Shown here piece by piece: positions 15,219-23,637 of a stretch of DNA of 37,152 nucleotides. A program made the translations under genes and the position numbers. Source of the DNA: Streptomyces boluensis. GTDB lineage: Bacteria; Actinomycetota; Actinomycetes; Streptomycetales; Streptomycetaceae. The stretch lies in contig NZ_JAAAHS010000028.1 in the NCBI RefSeq assembly GCF_009908195.1, positions 1 to 37,152 on the forward strand, in the 5' to 3' direction. The notes beneath the pieces are model-generated. The model did not search any database. It had not been told where the DNA came from and was given only the letters and a program-made list of their open reading frames with translations. Within the stretch, counting starts at the first letter, position 1. Each line of letters starts with the position of its first letter.

Positions 15219-16280
15219 ATGCGACTCGGGATCAACCTCGGCTACTGGGGTGCCGGGATGGACGCGGACAATCTCGCCGTCGCCAGAGAGGCCGACAAGC
15301 TCGGCTACGCGGTCTGCTGGGCCGCCGAGGCGTACGGATCGGACGCGGCCACCGTGCTGTCCTGGGTGGCGGCCCAGACGGAGCGCATCGATGTCGGCTC
15401 CGCCATCTTCCAGATCCCGGCCCGCCAGCCGGCGATGACCGCCATGACGGCGGCCACCCTCGACTCCCTCTCCGGTGGCCGCTTCCGGCTCGGCCTCGGC
15501 GTCTCGGGCCCGCAGGTCTCCGAGGGCTGGTACGGCGTGAAGTTCGACAAGCCGCTGGCCCGCACGCGCGAGTACGTGGAGATCGTCCGCAAGGCCATGA
15601 CCCGCGAGCGCCTCTCGTACGAGGGCGAGCACTGGACGCTGCCGCTGCCCGACGGGCCCGGCAAGCCGATCAAGCTCACCGTGCACCCGGCCCGCGAGCA
15701 CATCCCGGTCTACATCGCCGCGATCGGCCCGAAGAACCTGGAGCAGACCGGTGAGATCGCCGAGGGCGCGCTGCTGATCTTCCCCTCCGCCGACCACCTC
15801 GAGGACACCGCGATCAAGTACCTCCGCGCGGGCCGGGAGAAGGCGGGCCTGACGATGGACGGCTTCGACGTCTGCCCGACGGTGCCGCTGGCGCTCGGAG
15901 GCTCCGACGACGCCTCCGTGTCCGCGCTCGCCGACATGTTCCGCCCGTACACGGCGCTCTATGTGGGCGGAATGGGCAGCCGGAAGCAGAACTTCTACAA
16001 CCAGCTCGCGCAGCGCATGGGGTACGAGAAGGAGGCCGCCGAGATCCAGGACAAGTACCTGTCCGGCGACAAGGACGGCGCGGCCGCCGCCGTACCGCGG
16101 CAGCTGATCGACTCGACCACCCTGCTCGGCTCCGTGGAGCGGATCGCGGAGCGGATGCAGGCCTACGCGGCGGCCGGAGTGACGACCCTGACGCTGGCTC
16201 CGGCGGGCTTCACGCTCGACGAGCGGCTGGCCGCGCTGCGTGCGGGCACCGAGGCCCTGGAGCGGGCCGGGCTGGCGTAG
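15219..16280 (+). CDS. LLM-class F420-dependent oxidoreductase
   Basis: A 353-aa luciferase-like TIM-barrel protein. The N-terminus MRLGINLGYWG, the ERIDVGSAIFQIPARQP segment and LDSLSGGRFRLGLGVSGP are typical of actinobacterial F420-dependent LLM enzymes; VYIAAIGPKNLE marks the second half. Expected to use reduced F420 for hydride transfer to an unidentified substrate. Start ATG has AAGGGG 8 nt upstream (15205-15210). Transcribed alone, with its own promoter and a strong terminator behind it. Confidence 0.93.
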   Translation: MRLGINLGYWGAGMDADNLAVAREADKLGYAVCWAAEAYGSDAATVLSWVAAQTERIDVGSAIFQIPARQPAMTAMTAATLDSLSGGRFRLGLGVSGPQVSEGWYGVKFDKPLARTREYVEIVRKAMTRERLSYEGEHWTLPLPDGPGKPIKLTVHPAREHIPVYIAAIGPKNLEQTGEIAEGALLIFPSADHLEDTAIKYLRAGREKAGLTMDGFDVCPTVPLALGGSDDASVSALADMFRPYTALYVGGMGSRKQNFYNQLAQRMGYEKEAAEIQDKYLSGDKDGAAAAVPRQLIDSTTLLGSVERIAERMQAYAAAGVTTLTLAPAGFTLDERLAALRAGTEALERAGLA

Positions 16281-16299
16281 GGGGGGAGAAGAAGCGCTG

Positions 16300-16341
16300 C
16301 GGCCGTGGTGGGGGCTCGGGGGGTCCTCCCCGCCACGGCCG
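16300..16341 (+). terminator. Terminator after the LLM gene
   Basis: CGGCCGTGGTGGGG (16300-16313) pairs with CCCCGCCACGGCCG (16328-16341), a 14-bp stem with one wobble pair, 20 nt after the stop. Confidence 0.85.
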
Positions 16342-16529
16342 TCATGCGTTACAACGCGCCGCGCGTCGGTGGGTTACGCCGAAAGGTGGTCCCCACGCGC
16401 GCGGGGACGGGCGGCTCGGCGTCCATCGTTCGGCCGAGTCGTCCGACACTGCTGTTGCCTGCCACCGCGCGTCGCATTTGACTCGATCTGCGCGGAGTCG
16501 TGCGCGGGCGCCCCCTGGAGGTGGCAGTG

Positions 16530-17318
16530 ATGCTTTCGGCCAAGAGTCTCTTCTCCGAGATCCTCGACCATGACGAGTCGTTCCGGCTGTTCTGCTCCAT
16601 CGCGGCCAGCGGCGAGTCACAGGGGGGCTGGGAGAACGCTCGGATCGCCGCACTGGTCCCGGAGAGCCAGCGTGCCCTCGCCCCCAAGATCACCCGGCAC
16701 GGCGCAGACGAGGACAAGCACGGGCGGATCTTCAACGCCCTCCTCAAGAAGCGTGGCCTCGACCCCTGCGAGGTGCCGCCGGAGACCGACTACACGATGC
16801 TCCTCGAGCAGCACGGCATCGGTCTCGCCCATGAGCAGCTCAACGGCGAGCGGCCGCTGCGCGAGCAGGACATCATCACGTACCTCGCGCACAGCAGAGT
16901 CACCGAGCAGCGCGCCTCCGAGCAGATGGACCTGCTGCGCAGACACTTCGCCGACCACCCCGACATCGGCCGCGCGGTCAAGATGATCTCCCGCGACGAG
17001 GACAACCATCTCGCGTACTGCCATGAGGAGTTGCTGCGGTTCGCGTACGCCGGGCACGGCCGGGACATCCAGCGGATCCTGCGCGAGTGCGCGCACGCCG
17101 AGATCCGTATCTACCGCGATGTGAGCCTCGCCGTCATGGCGCACATGGGCCGCATCCTCGGCTGGTCGCGCGCCAGGGCGACGGCGCTCGCCGCCGGGAT
17201 CCACGCCGTGTACGCGTACGAACGGGCCGGAGGGTGGCGGCGGATGGTGTCCCTGCGGATGCCCGAACACCGTGACGCCCTCGGCGGACCCGCGACCTCA
17301 GCGGCCGAGTTCGCGTAG
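16530..17318 (+). CDS. Ferritin-like diiron-fold protein
   Basis: A 262-aa all-helical protein. Possible metal-ligand pairs in ferritin-like spacing are seen in ADEDKHGRIF, in TEQRASEQMD and in SRDEDNHLAYCHEEL, giving E/D-x2-H motifs on separate helices of a four-helix bundle. A C-terminal extension with ARATALAAGIHAVYAYE follows. Function is unknown; relatives may be oxygenases or iron-handling proteins. Start: GTG 16527 and ATG 16530 are adjacent; GGAGG at 16517-16521 is 8 nt from the ATG. The GTC/ATG-rich region upstream carries no second gene. Confidence 0.83.
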   Translation: MLSAKSLFSEILDHDESFRLFCSIAASGESQGGWENARIAALVPESQRALAPKITRHGADEDKHGRIFNALLKKRGLDPCEVPPETDYTMLLEQHGIGLAHEQLNGERPLREQDIITYLAHSRVTEQRASEQMDLLRRHFADHPDIGRAVKMISRDEDNHLAYCHEELLRFAYAGHGRDIQRILRECAHAEIRIYRDVSLAVMAHMGRILGWSRARATALAAGIHAVYAYERAGGWRRMVSLRMPEHRDALGGPATSAAEFA

Positions 17319-17344
17319 CGCCCCGGATCCGGCGGCCGCGGTGG

Positions 17345-18328
17345 CTACAGCCAGCCGCGGCGCTTGAACAGCCGGTACAGGCCGTACACCGCGCCCACCA
17401 TGAGCAGCACCACCACGGGATAGCCCCAGGTCTGCCGGAGCTCCCACATGTGCGTGAAGTTCATGCCGTACACGCCCGCGACCATGGTGGGCACCGCGGC
17501 CATCGCCGCCCACGCGGAGATCTTGCGCATGTCGTCGTTCTGCCGCACCCCGGTCTGCGCGAGGTGGGCCGAGAGCACGTCCGAGACCAGCCGGTCCAGG
17601 CCCTCCACGCTCTCGTTCGCGCGCGTCAGATGGTCGTTGACATCGCGGAAGAACGGCTGTGCCTCCGCGTGCACGAACGGCACCGCGGCGCTCGCGAGTC
17701 GGGACATCGGGACCGCCAACGGCATGGCGGCGCGCCGGAATTCGAGCACCTGGCGCTTGAAGCCGTAGATCCGGGCCGCGGTGTGCCTGCTGTCGCCGCC
17801 GGTCGGCGCGAACACCTCGGCCTCCAAGGCCTCCAGATCCAGGTGGAGTTCAGCCGCCACGTCGATGTAGTGGTCCACCACGGCGTCGCTCACCGCGTAG
17901 AGGACCGCCGTCGGGCCGTGCCGCAGCACCTCCGGGTGCGCTTCGAGACGGGTGCGTACGGCCGCGAGCGGGGCGCCCACGCCGTGCCGCACCGTCACCA
18001 CGAACGAGTCACCGATGAACAGCATCAGTTCGCCCGACGCGATGGTGTCCGCCGCCTCGTCGTACACGATCGGCTTGAGGACCACGAACAGCGAGTCGTC
18101 GTACACCTCCAGCTTCGGCCGCTGGTGCGCCTTGAGGGCGTCCTCGACCGCCAGCGGGTGCAGGCCGAACTCCTCGGCGACGTGGTCGAACTCCCGCTCC
18201 GTGGGCTCGTGCAGGCCGATCCACAGAAACGCGTCACCACTGGCCCTGGCCTCCGCGAGGGCGGCGGAGAAGTCCTCCCGGCCCTCGGTACGGCGGCCTT
18301 CGCGATAGATGGCGCAGTCCACGATCAT
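17345..18328 (-). CDS. corA: CorA-family magnesium/divalent cation transporter
   Basis: A 327-aa inner-membrane channel protein. A large N-terminal cytosolic domain (HPLAVEDALKAHQRPK block) is followed by a long helix and two C-terminal membrane helices. The first ends with the diagnostic YGMNF motif (GMN at 288-290), which forms the selectivity mouth. A short basic tail follows. I chose the ATG at 18328 because GGGAG is about 10 nt upstream; the ATG at 18337 is too close to that site. A hairpin around 17335-17361 overlaps the stop and probably ends transcription from both convergent genes. Confidence 0.93.
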   Translation of the reverse strand: MIVDCAIYREGRRTEGREDFSAALAEARASGDAFLWIGLHEPTEREFDHVAEEFGLHPLAVEDALKAHQRPKLEVYDDSLFVVLKPIVYDEAADTIASGELMLFIGDSFVVTVRHGVGAPLAAVRTRLEAHPEVLRHGPTAVLYAVSDAVVDHYIDVAAELHLDLEALEAEVFAPTGGDSRHTAARIYGFKRQVLEFRRAAMPLAVPMSRLASAAVPFVHAEAQPFFRDVNDHLTRANESVEGLDRLVSDVLSAHLAQTGVRQNDDMRKISAWAAMAAVPTMVAGVYGMNFTHMWELRQTWGYPVVVLLMVGAVYGLYRLFKRRGWL

Positions 18329-18383
18329 TGCGCGCATTCTCCCGTGATCCGGGCCTGGCCGCATCCCTGTGCCCAAGTCCGCC

Positions 18384-18389
18384 TAGGCT
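18384..18389 (+). promoter_or_regulatory. -10 box of a probable leaderless transcript
   Basis: TAGGCT ends 7 nt before the ATG at 18397, and there is no Shine-Dalgarno sequence between them. The same spacing is seen at 10942 and nearly the same at 20718. No clear -35 box. Confidence 0.5.
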
Positions 18390-18396
18390 GACGAGC

Positions 18397-19092
18397 ATGC
18401 CCACGCTGATCCTTGTCCGGCACGGCCGGTCGACCGCCAACACCGCGGGCGTGCTCGCCGGACGGACGCCCGGGGTGGCTCTCGACGAGCGCGGGGCCGC
18501 GCAGGCCGCCGCGCTGCCCGGACGGCTTGCCGCGCTGCCGCTCGCCGCCGTCGTCACCAGCCCCCTGCAACGCTGCCGCGAGACCGTCGCACCGCTGCTC
18601 GACGCCCGCCCCGGCCTCGCCGTGCACACCGAGGAGCGGATCAGCGAGTGCGACTACGGCGACTGGTCGGGCCGCAAGCTCGCCGAGCTCGCCGGGGACC
18701 CGCTCATGGAGGTCGTGCAGCAGCACCCCTCGGCCGCCGCCTTCCCCGGCGGCGAGTCCATGCGGGCCATGCAGCACCGCGCCGCGGAGGCCGTACGCGA
18801 GTGGAACGCGCGCGTGGAGGCCGATTTCGGCACCGACGCCACGTATCTGATGTGCTCCCACGGCGACATCATCAAGTCCCTCGTCGCGGACGCACTCGGG
18901 CTGCACCTGGACCTGTTCCAGCGCATCGCCGTGGAGCCCTGCTCGGTCACCGTGATCCGCTACACCAGGCTGCGGCCCTTCCTCGTACGCCTCGGCGACA
19001 CCGGTGACTTGGGCGGACTCGTGCCGCGCGAGACCGGTACCGACGCCGAGCGTGGCGATGCCACCGTCGGGGGCGGTGCGGGCGCACCGTGA
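18397..19092 (+). CDS. Histidine phosphatase superfamily protein, MSMEG_4193-type phosphomutase
   Basis: A 231-aa cytosolic protein of the phosphoglycerate-mutase/histidine phosphatase fold. The phospho-accepting His9 is in LVRHGRST, SPLQRCRET provides the second arginine, and MCSHGD carries the second His155. The last 45 residues are polar and Gly-rich. As I recall, this family (TIGR03848) occurs together with DUF3090 and SCO1664-type genes in actinobacteria, exactly the next two genes here. The physiological substrate is unknown. Confidence 0.92.
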   Translation: MPTLILVRHGRSTANTAGVLAGRTPGVALDERGAAQAAALPGRLAALPLAAVVTSPLQRCRETVAPLLDARPGLAVHTEERISECDYGDWSGRKLAELAGDPLMEVVQQHPSAAAFPGGESMRAMQHRAAEAVREWNARVEADFGTDATYLMCSHGDIIKSLVADALGLHLDLFQRIAVEPCSVTVIRYTRLRPFLVRLGDTGDLGGLVPRETGTDAERGDATVGGGAGAP

Positions 19093-19185
19093 TCGTCGCC
19101 CGCAGTAGGGTGACCCACGTCGACTGCGGCTCCCGCCGCAGCAATTCATGCCGCAGTACCCGATAGCCGAGGGAGAGGCCAGGAC

Positions 19186-19776
19186 GTGTCCCGTCAGGTG
19201 TTCCTCTACGACCCGCCGGAACGTTTCGTGGCCGGCACGGTCGGACTCCCCGGGCGCCGTACGTTCTTCCTGCAGGCCACCGCCGGTGGCCGGGTCACGA
19301 GCGTGGCCCTGGAGAAGACCCAGGTGGCCGCGCTCGCCGAGCGGATGGACGAGCTACTCGACGAGGTGGTGCGGCGCAGCGGCGGCAGCGCGCCGGTGCC
19401 CGCTGTGGCGCCCACCGAGATCGCCGACAGCGCGCCCCTCGACTCACCCGTCGAGGAGGAGTTCCGGGTCGGCACGATGGCACTCGCCTGGGACGGCGAG
19501 GAACAGCGCATGGTCGTCGAGGCGCAGGCCCTCGTCGAGCTGGACGCCGACGACGACGAGGACCTCGCCGAGGCCGAGGAGCGGCTGCTCCAGGACGACG
19601 AGAACGGCCCGCCCATGCTGCGCGTGCGCCTCTCCGGCGCGCAGGCCAGGGCCTTCGCCAAGCGCGCCCTCGACGTCGTGAACGCCGGCCGCCCGCCGTG
19701 CCCGCTGTGCAGCCTGCCGCTCGACCCGGAAGGACACGTATGCCCGCGTCAGAACGGATACCGGCGCGGCCTGTGA
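19186..19776 (+). CDS. DUF3090 family protein with C-terminal zinc-ribbon-like cysteines
   Basis: A 196-aa soluble protein. It begins SRQVFLYDPPERFVAGTVG, the signature of the DUF3090 (TIGR03847) family. A long acidic segment (ELDADDDEDLAEAEERL) lies in the middle. The C-terminus has CPLCSLPLDPEGHVCPR, a C-x2-C plus C arrangement that may bind metal. Function is unknown. GTG start at 19186 with GGGAGAGG 8 nt upstream. It overlaps the following gene by 37 bp, which implies coupled expression. A TAGGGT box at 19106 may be an extra promoter. Confidence 0.9.
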   Translation: MSRQVFLYDPPERFVAGTVGLPGRRTFFLQATAGGRVTSVALEKTQVAALAERMDELLDEVVRRSGGSAPVPAVAPTEIADSAPLDSPVEEEFRVGTMALAWDGEEQRMVVEAQALVELDADDDEDLAEAEERLLQDDENGPPMLRVRLSGAQARAFAKRALDVVNAGRPPCPLCSLPLDPEGHVCPRQNGYRRGL

Positions 19777-20582
19777 CCGCGGGGAATGACGCTGTCGAGC
19801 TCCTCACGCACGGCGAGCTCACGGTGCTCGGCCGGATCCGCGAGGCCTCCAACGCCGTCCTGTACTGCTCGGTCGAGTACGACGGTGCCTCGGCGCACTG
19901 CGTCTACAAACCGGTCGCCGGTGAGCGCCCGCTGTGGGACTTCCCCGACGGCACCCTCGCCGAGCGCGAGGTGGCCGCCTACGAGGTCTCCGAGGCCACC
20001 GGCTGGGGCCTGGTCCCGCCGACCGTCCTGCGCGAAGGGCCGCACGGCGAGGGCATGTGCCAGCTGTGGATCGAGCCGCTGCCCGACGACCTGACGCCGC
20101 CCGAACTGCTCGGCCTCGTGGACCGCGAGGAGCCCGGCGACGGCTGGAAGGCCGTCGGGTTCGCCGAGGTCGGCGAGGGGCGCACCGCGCTCCTCGTGCA
20201 CGCCGACGACCCGCGCCTGCGCCGCCTCGCCGTCCTCGACGCGGTGATCAACAACTCCGACCGCAAGGGCGGCCACCTGCTGCCCGCCACCGGGGACCTG
20301 CTCTACGGCATCGACCACGGAGTGACCTTCCACACCGAGGACAAGCTGCGCACCCTGCTGTGGGGCTGGGCGGGGGAGCCGCTGACGCCGGAGGCCGTGG
20401 ACGTACTGGGCCGGCTCGCCGCGCTGCTCGTCGACGGCGCGGCCCTCGCCACCCGGCTCGCGGAGCTGCTCACCCCCGCCGAGGTCGAGGCGGTACGGGA
20501 GCGGGTGGCCGAGATGTTGCGGTCCGGGACGCATCCGGCGCCGAGCGGCGCGTGGCCCGCGATTCCGTGGCCGCCCGTGTGA
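19740..20582 (+). CDS. SCO1664-family protein with PI3/4-kinase-like fold
   Basis: A 280-aa protein. HCVYKPVAGERPLWDFPDGT resembles the nucleotide-binding Lys segment, LDAVINNSDRKGGHLL the catalytic loop with Asn and Asp, and YGIDHGVTFH a DFG-like metal site, as in phosphatidylinositol 3/4-kinase and HipA-like folds. Whether it phosphorylates a protein or a small molecule is unknown. ATG at 19740 has GGAAGGA 5 nt upstream; an in-frame ATG at 19698 lacks this. It overlaps DUF3090 and is 147 bp upstream of mshC. Confidence 0.88.
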   Translation: MPASERIPARPVTAGNDAVELLTHGELTVLGRIREASNAVLYCSVEYDGASAHCVYKPVAGERPLWDFPDGTLAEREVAAYEVSEATGWGLVPPTVLREGPHGEGMCQLWIEPLPDDLTPPELLGLVDREEPGDGWKAVGFAEVGEGRTALLVHADDPRLRRLAVLDAVINNSDRKGGHLLPATGDLLYGIDHGVTFHTEDKLRTLLWGWAGEPLTPEAVDVLGRLAALLVDGAALATRLAELLTPAEVEAVRERVAEMLRSGTHPAPSGAWPAIPWPPV

Positions 20583-20717
20583 CAGCGGGCCTCCGACCCG
20601 CCCGCCGGGGCCCTGCGCCGCTGAGCGCGGGAAGGATGCACACCAATAGCCATGGCGCAAGAGCGCCTTCCCGGACAGAAGATCCCCTCCGGTTCGTATC
20701 CGGACGGCGCGTCCGGT

Positions 20718-20723
20718 TAGGCT
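20718..20723 (+). promoter_or_regulatory. -10 box of a probable leaderless mshC transcript
   Basis: TAGGCT ends 6 nt before the ATG at 20730; no ribosome site is present. A weak TTCGTA at 20693 could serve as the -35 box. Confidence 0.45.
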
Positions 20724-20729
20724 CGATGC

Positions 20730-21959
20730 ATGCATGCCTGGCCCGCTTCCGAGGTCCCCGCCCTGCCTGGCAAGGGCCGCGACCTCAGGATCCACGACAC
20801 CGCGACCGGTGGGCTCATCGCCCTTGACCCCGGTCCTGTCGCCCGTATCTACGTCTGCGGCATCACGCCGTACGACGCGACCCACATGGGTCACGCGGCG
20901 ACCTACAACGCGTTCGACCTCGTTCAGCGCGTGTGGCTCGACACCAAGCGGCAGGTTATCTACGTCCAGAACGTGACCGACGTGGACGATCCGCTCATTG
21001 AACGGGCCGTGCGCGACGGCATCGACTGGGCCGGACTCGCGGAGCGCGAGACGGCTCTCTTCCGCGAGGACATGACCGCCCTGCGGATGCTGCCCCCGCA
21101 GCAGTACATCGGCGCCGTCGAGGCCATACCCGGGATCGTCCCGCTGGTCGAGCGACTGCGTGACATGGGCGCCGCCTACGAACTCGAGGGCGACGTCTAC
21201 TTCTCCGTCGAGTCCGACGCCCACTTCGGTGAGGTCTCCGGGCTCGACGCCGCCGCCATGAAGGCGCTCTCCGCCGAGCGCGGCGGCGACCCCGAGCGGC
21301 CCGGCAAGAAGAACCCGCTCGACCCGATGCTCTGGATGGCGGCCCGCGAGGGCGAGCCCAGCTGGGACGGCGCCAGCCTCGGCCGCGGCCGGCCCGGCTG
21401 GCACATCGAGTGCGTCGCCATCGCCCTCGACCACCTCGGCATGGGCTTCGACATCCAGGGCGGCGGCTCCGACCTGGCCTTCCCGCACCACGAGATGGGC
21501 GCCTCGCACGCCCAGGTGCTGACCGGCGAGCACCCCTTCGCCAAGGCGTACGTGCACGCCGGCATGGTCGCCCTGGACGGCGAGAAGATGTCGAAGTCCA
21601 AGGGCAACCTGGTCTTCGTCTCGAAGCTGCGCCGCGACGGCGTCGACCCGGCCGCGATCCGGCTCGCGCTCCTCGCCCACCACTACCGCGCCGACTGGGA
21701 GTGGACCGACCAGGTCCTCGCCGACGCGGTGGACCGTCTCGGCCGCTGGCGCGCGGCCGTGTCCCGGCCCGACGGGCCGGGCGCGGAGGCGCTCGTCGAG
21801 GAGATCCGCGAGGCGCTCGCCGACGACCTGAACGCCCCCGCGGCGCTCACGGCCGTCGACCGCTGGGTGGAGCTCCAGAACACCCAGGGCGGTACGGACG
21901 AGGGGGCGCCCGGAGTGGTCTCCCGTGCCGTGGACGCGCTGCTCGGGGTGGCGCTCTAG
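20730..21959 (+). CDS. mshC: Mycothiol biosynthesis cysteine ligase MshC
   Basis: A 409-aa ATP-dependent enzyme joining L-cysteine to the glucosaminyl-inositol precursor of mycothiol. It resembles cysteinyl-tRNA synthetase but has the MshC-specific [17 protein letters not shown] block (Cys43 as zinc ligand, Thr46 as the MshC marker). HIECVA (Cys228) and FPHHEMG provide the other zinc ligands, and [10 protein letters not shown] holds KMSKS at 287-291. It is shorter than CysRS and lacks the tRNA-binding C-terminal extension. Second of the three ATGs at 20726, 20730 and 20734; only 20730 is in frame. Confidence 0.96.
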   Translation: MHAWPASEVPALPGKGRDLRIHDTATGGLIALDPGPVARIYVCGITPYDATHMGHAATYNAFDLVQRVWLDTKRQVIYVQNVTDVDDPLIERAVRDGIDWAGLAERETALFREDMTALRMLPPQQYIGAVEAIPGIVPLVERLRDMGAAYELEGDVYFSVESDAHFGEVSGLDAAAMKALSAERGGDPERPGKKNPLDPMLWMAAREGEPSWDGASLGRGRPGWHIECVAIALDHLGMGFDIQGGGSDLAFPHHEMGASHAQVLTGEHPFAKAYVHAGMVALDGEKMSKSKGNLVFVSKLRRDGVDPAAIRLALLAHHYRADWEWTDQVLADAVDRLGRWRAAVSRPDGPGAEALVEEIREALADDLNAPAALTAVDRWVELQNTQGGTDEGAPGVVSRAVDALLGVAL

Positions 21960-21975
21960 CACCCTGCCTCACGTG

Positions 21976-22021
21976 CACGAAGAGGCGCCGGACGAGATGG
22001 ATCGTCCGGCGCCTCTTCGTG
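21976..22021. terminator. Terminator between mshC and parJ
   Basis: CACGAAGAGGCGCCGGACGA (21976-21995) and its exact complement (22002-22021) form a perfect 20-bp stem with a 6-nt loop between convergent genes. Confidence 0.9.
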
Positions 22022-22092
22022 TCTGCTGAACCTCTGCTGAACTTCCGCTCAGTGGTTGCCTGTTGAGCGTTACGGGACCGGCCCGCGCCGGC

Positions 22093-23268
22093 TCAGTCGT
22101 CCCCGGCGCCGTCCCCGTCCCCGTCGCTGTCCTCGGCCTTGCGGCGCGGAGGCTTGCGCTTGGGCTTGGGCTTGTCCTTGGGGGGCTCGGGGGCCGGGTC
22201 CGTGCCCGTGTCCGTATCGGCGCCCGTGTCCGTGCCCTCGTCCGGTGCGTCCGACTCCGCGTCGGCCTCCGCCTCTGCCTCTGCCTCCGGTGCCGGTTCC
22301 CGTTCCGGGGACTGTGGCTTCGGTTCCTGCGGGAGTGGCTTGGGCGGGCGGGTGCGGTCGCTCGGGCTCTCGCGCAGGAACGTGCCGTCGCCGCCGTCGG
22401 TGGCATGGCCGGGGCCCGCCGGTCCGCCGCCGTCACGCCTGCGCAGATAGCGCTCAAACTCGCGGGCGATGGCCTCGCCGGACGCCTCGGGCAGCTCCGC
22501 GGTGTCGCGGGCCTCCTCCAGGCTCTGTACGTACTCCGCCACTTCGCTGTCCTCGGCGGCCAGTTGGTCCACGCCCAGCTGCCAGGCCCGCGCGTCCTCG
22601 GCCAGTTCGCCGAGCGGGATGCGCAGGTCGATCAGGTCCTCAAGGCGGTTCAGGAGGGCAAGTGTCGCCTTCGGGTTGGGCGGCTGCGAGACGTAGTGCG
22701 GCACTGCGGCCCACAGTGAGACCGCCGGTACTCCCGCGTGCGTGCACGCCTCCTGGAGGATGCCGACGATGCCCGTGGGGCCCTCGTACCGCGTCTCCTC
22801 CAGGTTCATGGTGCGGGCCAGGTCCGGGTCGGAGGTCACGCCGCTGACCGGTACGGGCCGGGTGTGCGGGGTGTCGCCGAGCAGGGCGCCGAGCACCACG
22901 ACGAGTTCCACGCCCAGTTCGTGCGCGAAGCCGAGCAGTTCGTTGCAGAACGAGCGCCAGCGCATGGACGGTTCGATGCCGCGCACCAGGACCAGGTCGC
23001 GCGGCTTGTCGCCGCCGACCCGGACCACGGAGAGACGGGTCGTCGGCCAGGTGATCTTGCGGACACCGCCGTCCAGCCAGACGGTGGGGCGGTTGACCTG
23101 GAAGTCGTAGTAGTCCTCGGCGTCCAGGGCCGCGAACACCTCGCCCTTCCACTCCCGGTCCAGATGCGCGACCGCGGTGGAAGCGGCGTCGCCTGCGTCG
23201 TTCCAGCCCTCGAACGCGGCCACCATGACCGGGTCGACCAGCTCGGGAACCCCCTCGAGCTCGATCAC
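22093..23268 (-). CDS. parJ: PAC2-family protein, ParJ-like
   Basis: A 391-aa protein. Residues 1-270 form a PAC2 (proteasome assembly chaperone-like) domain: VAAFEGWNDAGDAAS at the start, then LVLVRGIEPSMRW, GALLGDTPHTRPV and VPAVSLWAAVPHYV. The last 115 residues are disordered and rich in Pro, Glu, Asp and Lys, with repeated EAEAEAEAD and TDTG runs. In S. coelicolor the mshC-adjacent PAC2 protein SCO1662 is, as I recall, ParJ, which restrains ParA polymerisation during sporulation. The gene is convergent with mshC. GTG start has AGGAGG 8 nt upstream. A possible -10 (TAAGGT, minus strand, 23338-23343) gives a 65-nt leader. Confidence 0.88.
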   Translation of the reverse strand: MIELEGVPELVDPVMVAAFEGWNDAGDAASTAVAHLDREWKGEVFAALDAEDYYDFQVNRPTVWLDGGVRKITWPTTRLSVVRVGGDKPRDLVLVRGIEPSMRWRSFCNELLGFAHELGVELVVVLGALLGDTPHTRPVPVSGVTSDPDLARTMNLEETRYEGPTGIVGILQEACTHAGVPAVSLWAAVPHYVSQPPNPKATLALLNRLEDLIDLRIPLGELAEDARAWQLGVDQLAAEDSEVAEYVQSLEEARDTAELPEASGEAIAREFERYLRRRDGGGPAGPGHATDGGDGTFLRESPSDRTRPPKPLPQEPKPQSPEREPAPEAEAEAEADAESDAPDEGTDTGADTDTGTDPAPEPPKDKPKPKRKPPRRKAEDSDGDGDGAGDD

Positions 23269-23637
23269 CCAGTGCCTCCTTCCGATGTCCCCCAGAGCCT
23301 TGATGGCCTGGGAGGGACCCCACTCGCGTACGCCCCAACCTTACGGCGTCCGCGGGGGGCCTCCGCAGCCCCCTCGCATGCCCTGAGCACGCCAGAGGTA
23401 ATGCATACGCATACCTGCCGAGGTCTATTCGTCCGAGCCGCCGACGATCAACTGTGCGGGCCTCCCGGCGCCTTGGGGCGGCTTCGCGTGGTCTTGGCCT
23501 GCCGGTTGCGGGACTGCTCACATACGGAGGGCCGATACGTCGGACGATCAGGGACTGCCCTGCGGCGCGGGCGGGGGCGTGACGGGCGGGTGCGCTTGGT
23601 CACGTACGGCTGGGGTGGTGCGGGCCCCGGTGGGCGC
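23269..23637. other. Non-coding stretch between parJ and the GntR gene
   Basis: Holds the parJ promoter region and little else that I can support. An imperfect inverted repeat, GGT-A-ATGC-ATAC-GCAT-ACC, lies at about 23399-23417. Reading frames here have no ribosome sites and no family resemblance. It marks the border between core genes and the catabolic locus. Confidence 0.5.

Noticed and set aside
16389..16408. GTCCCCACGCGCGCGGGGAC, similar to a type I-E CRISPR repeat of actinobacteria
   Set aside because: Only one copy, no spacing pattern and no cas genes; treated as an isolated hairpin.
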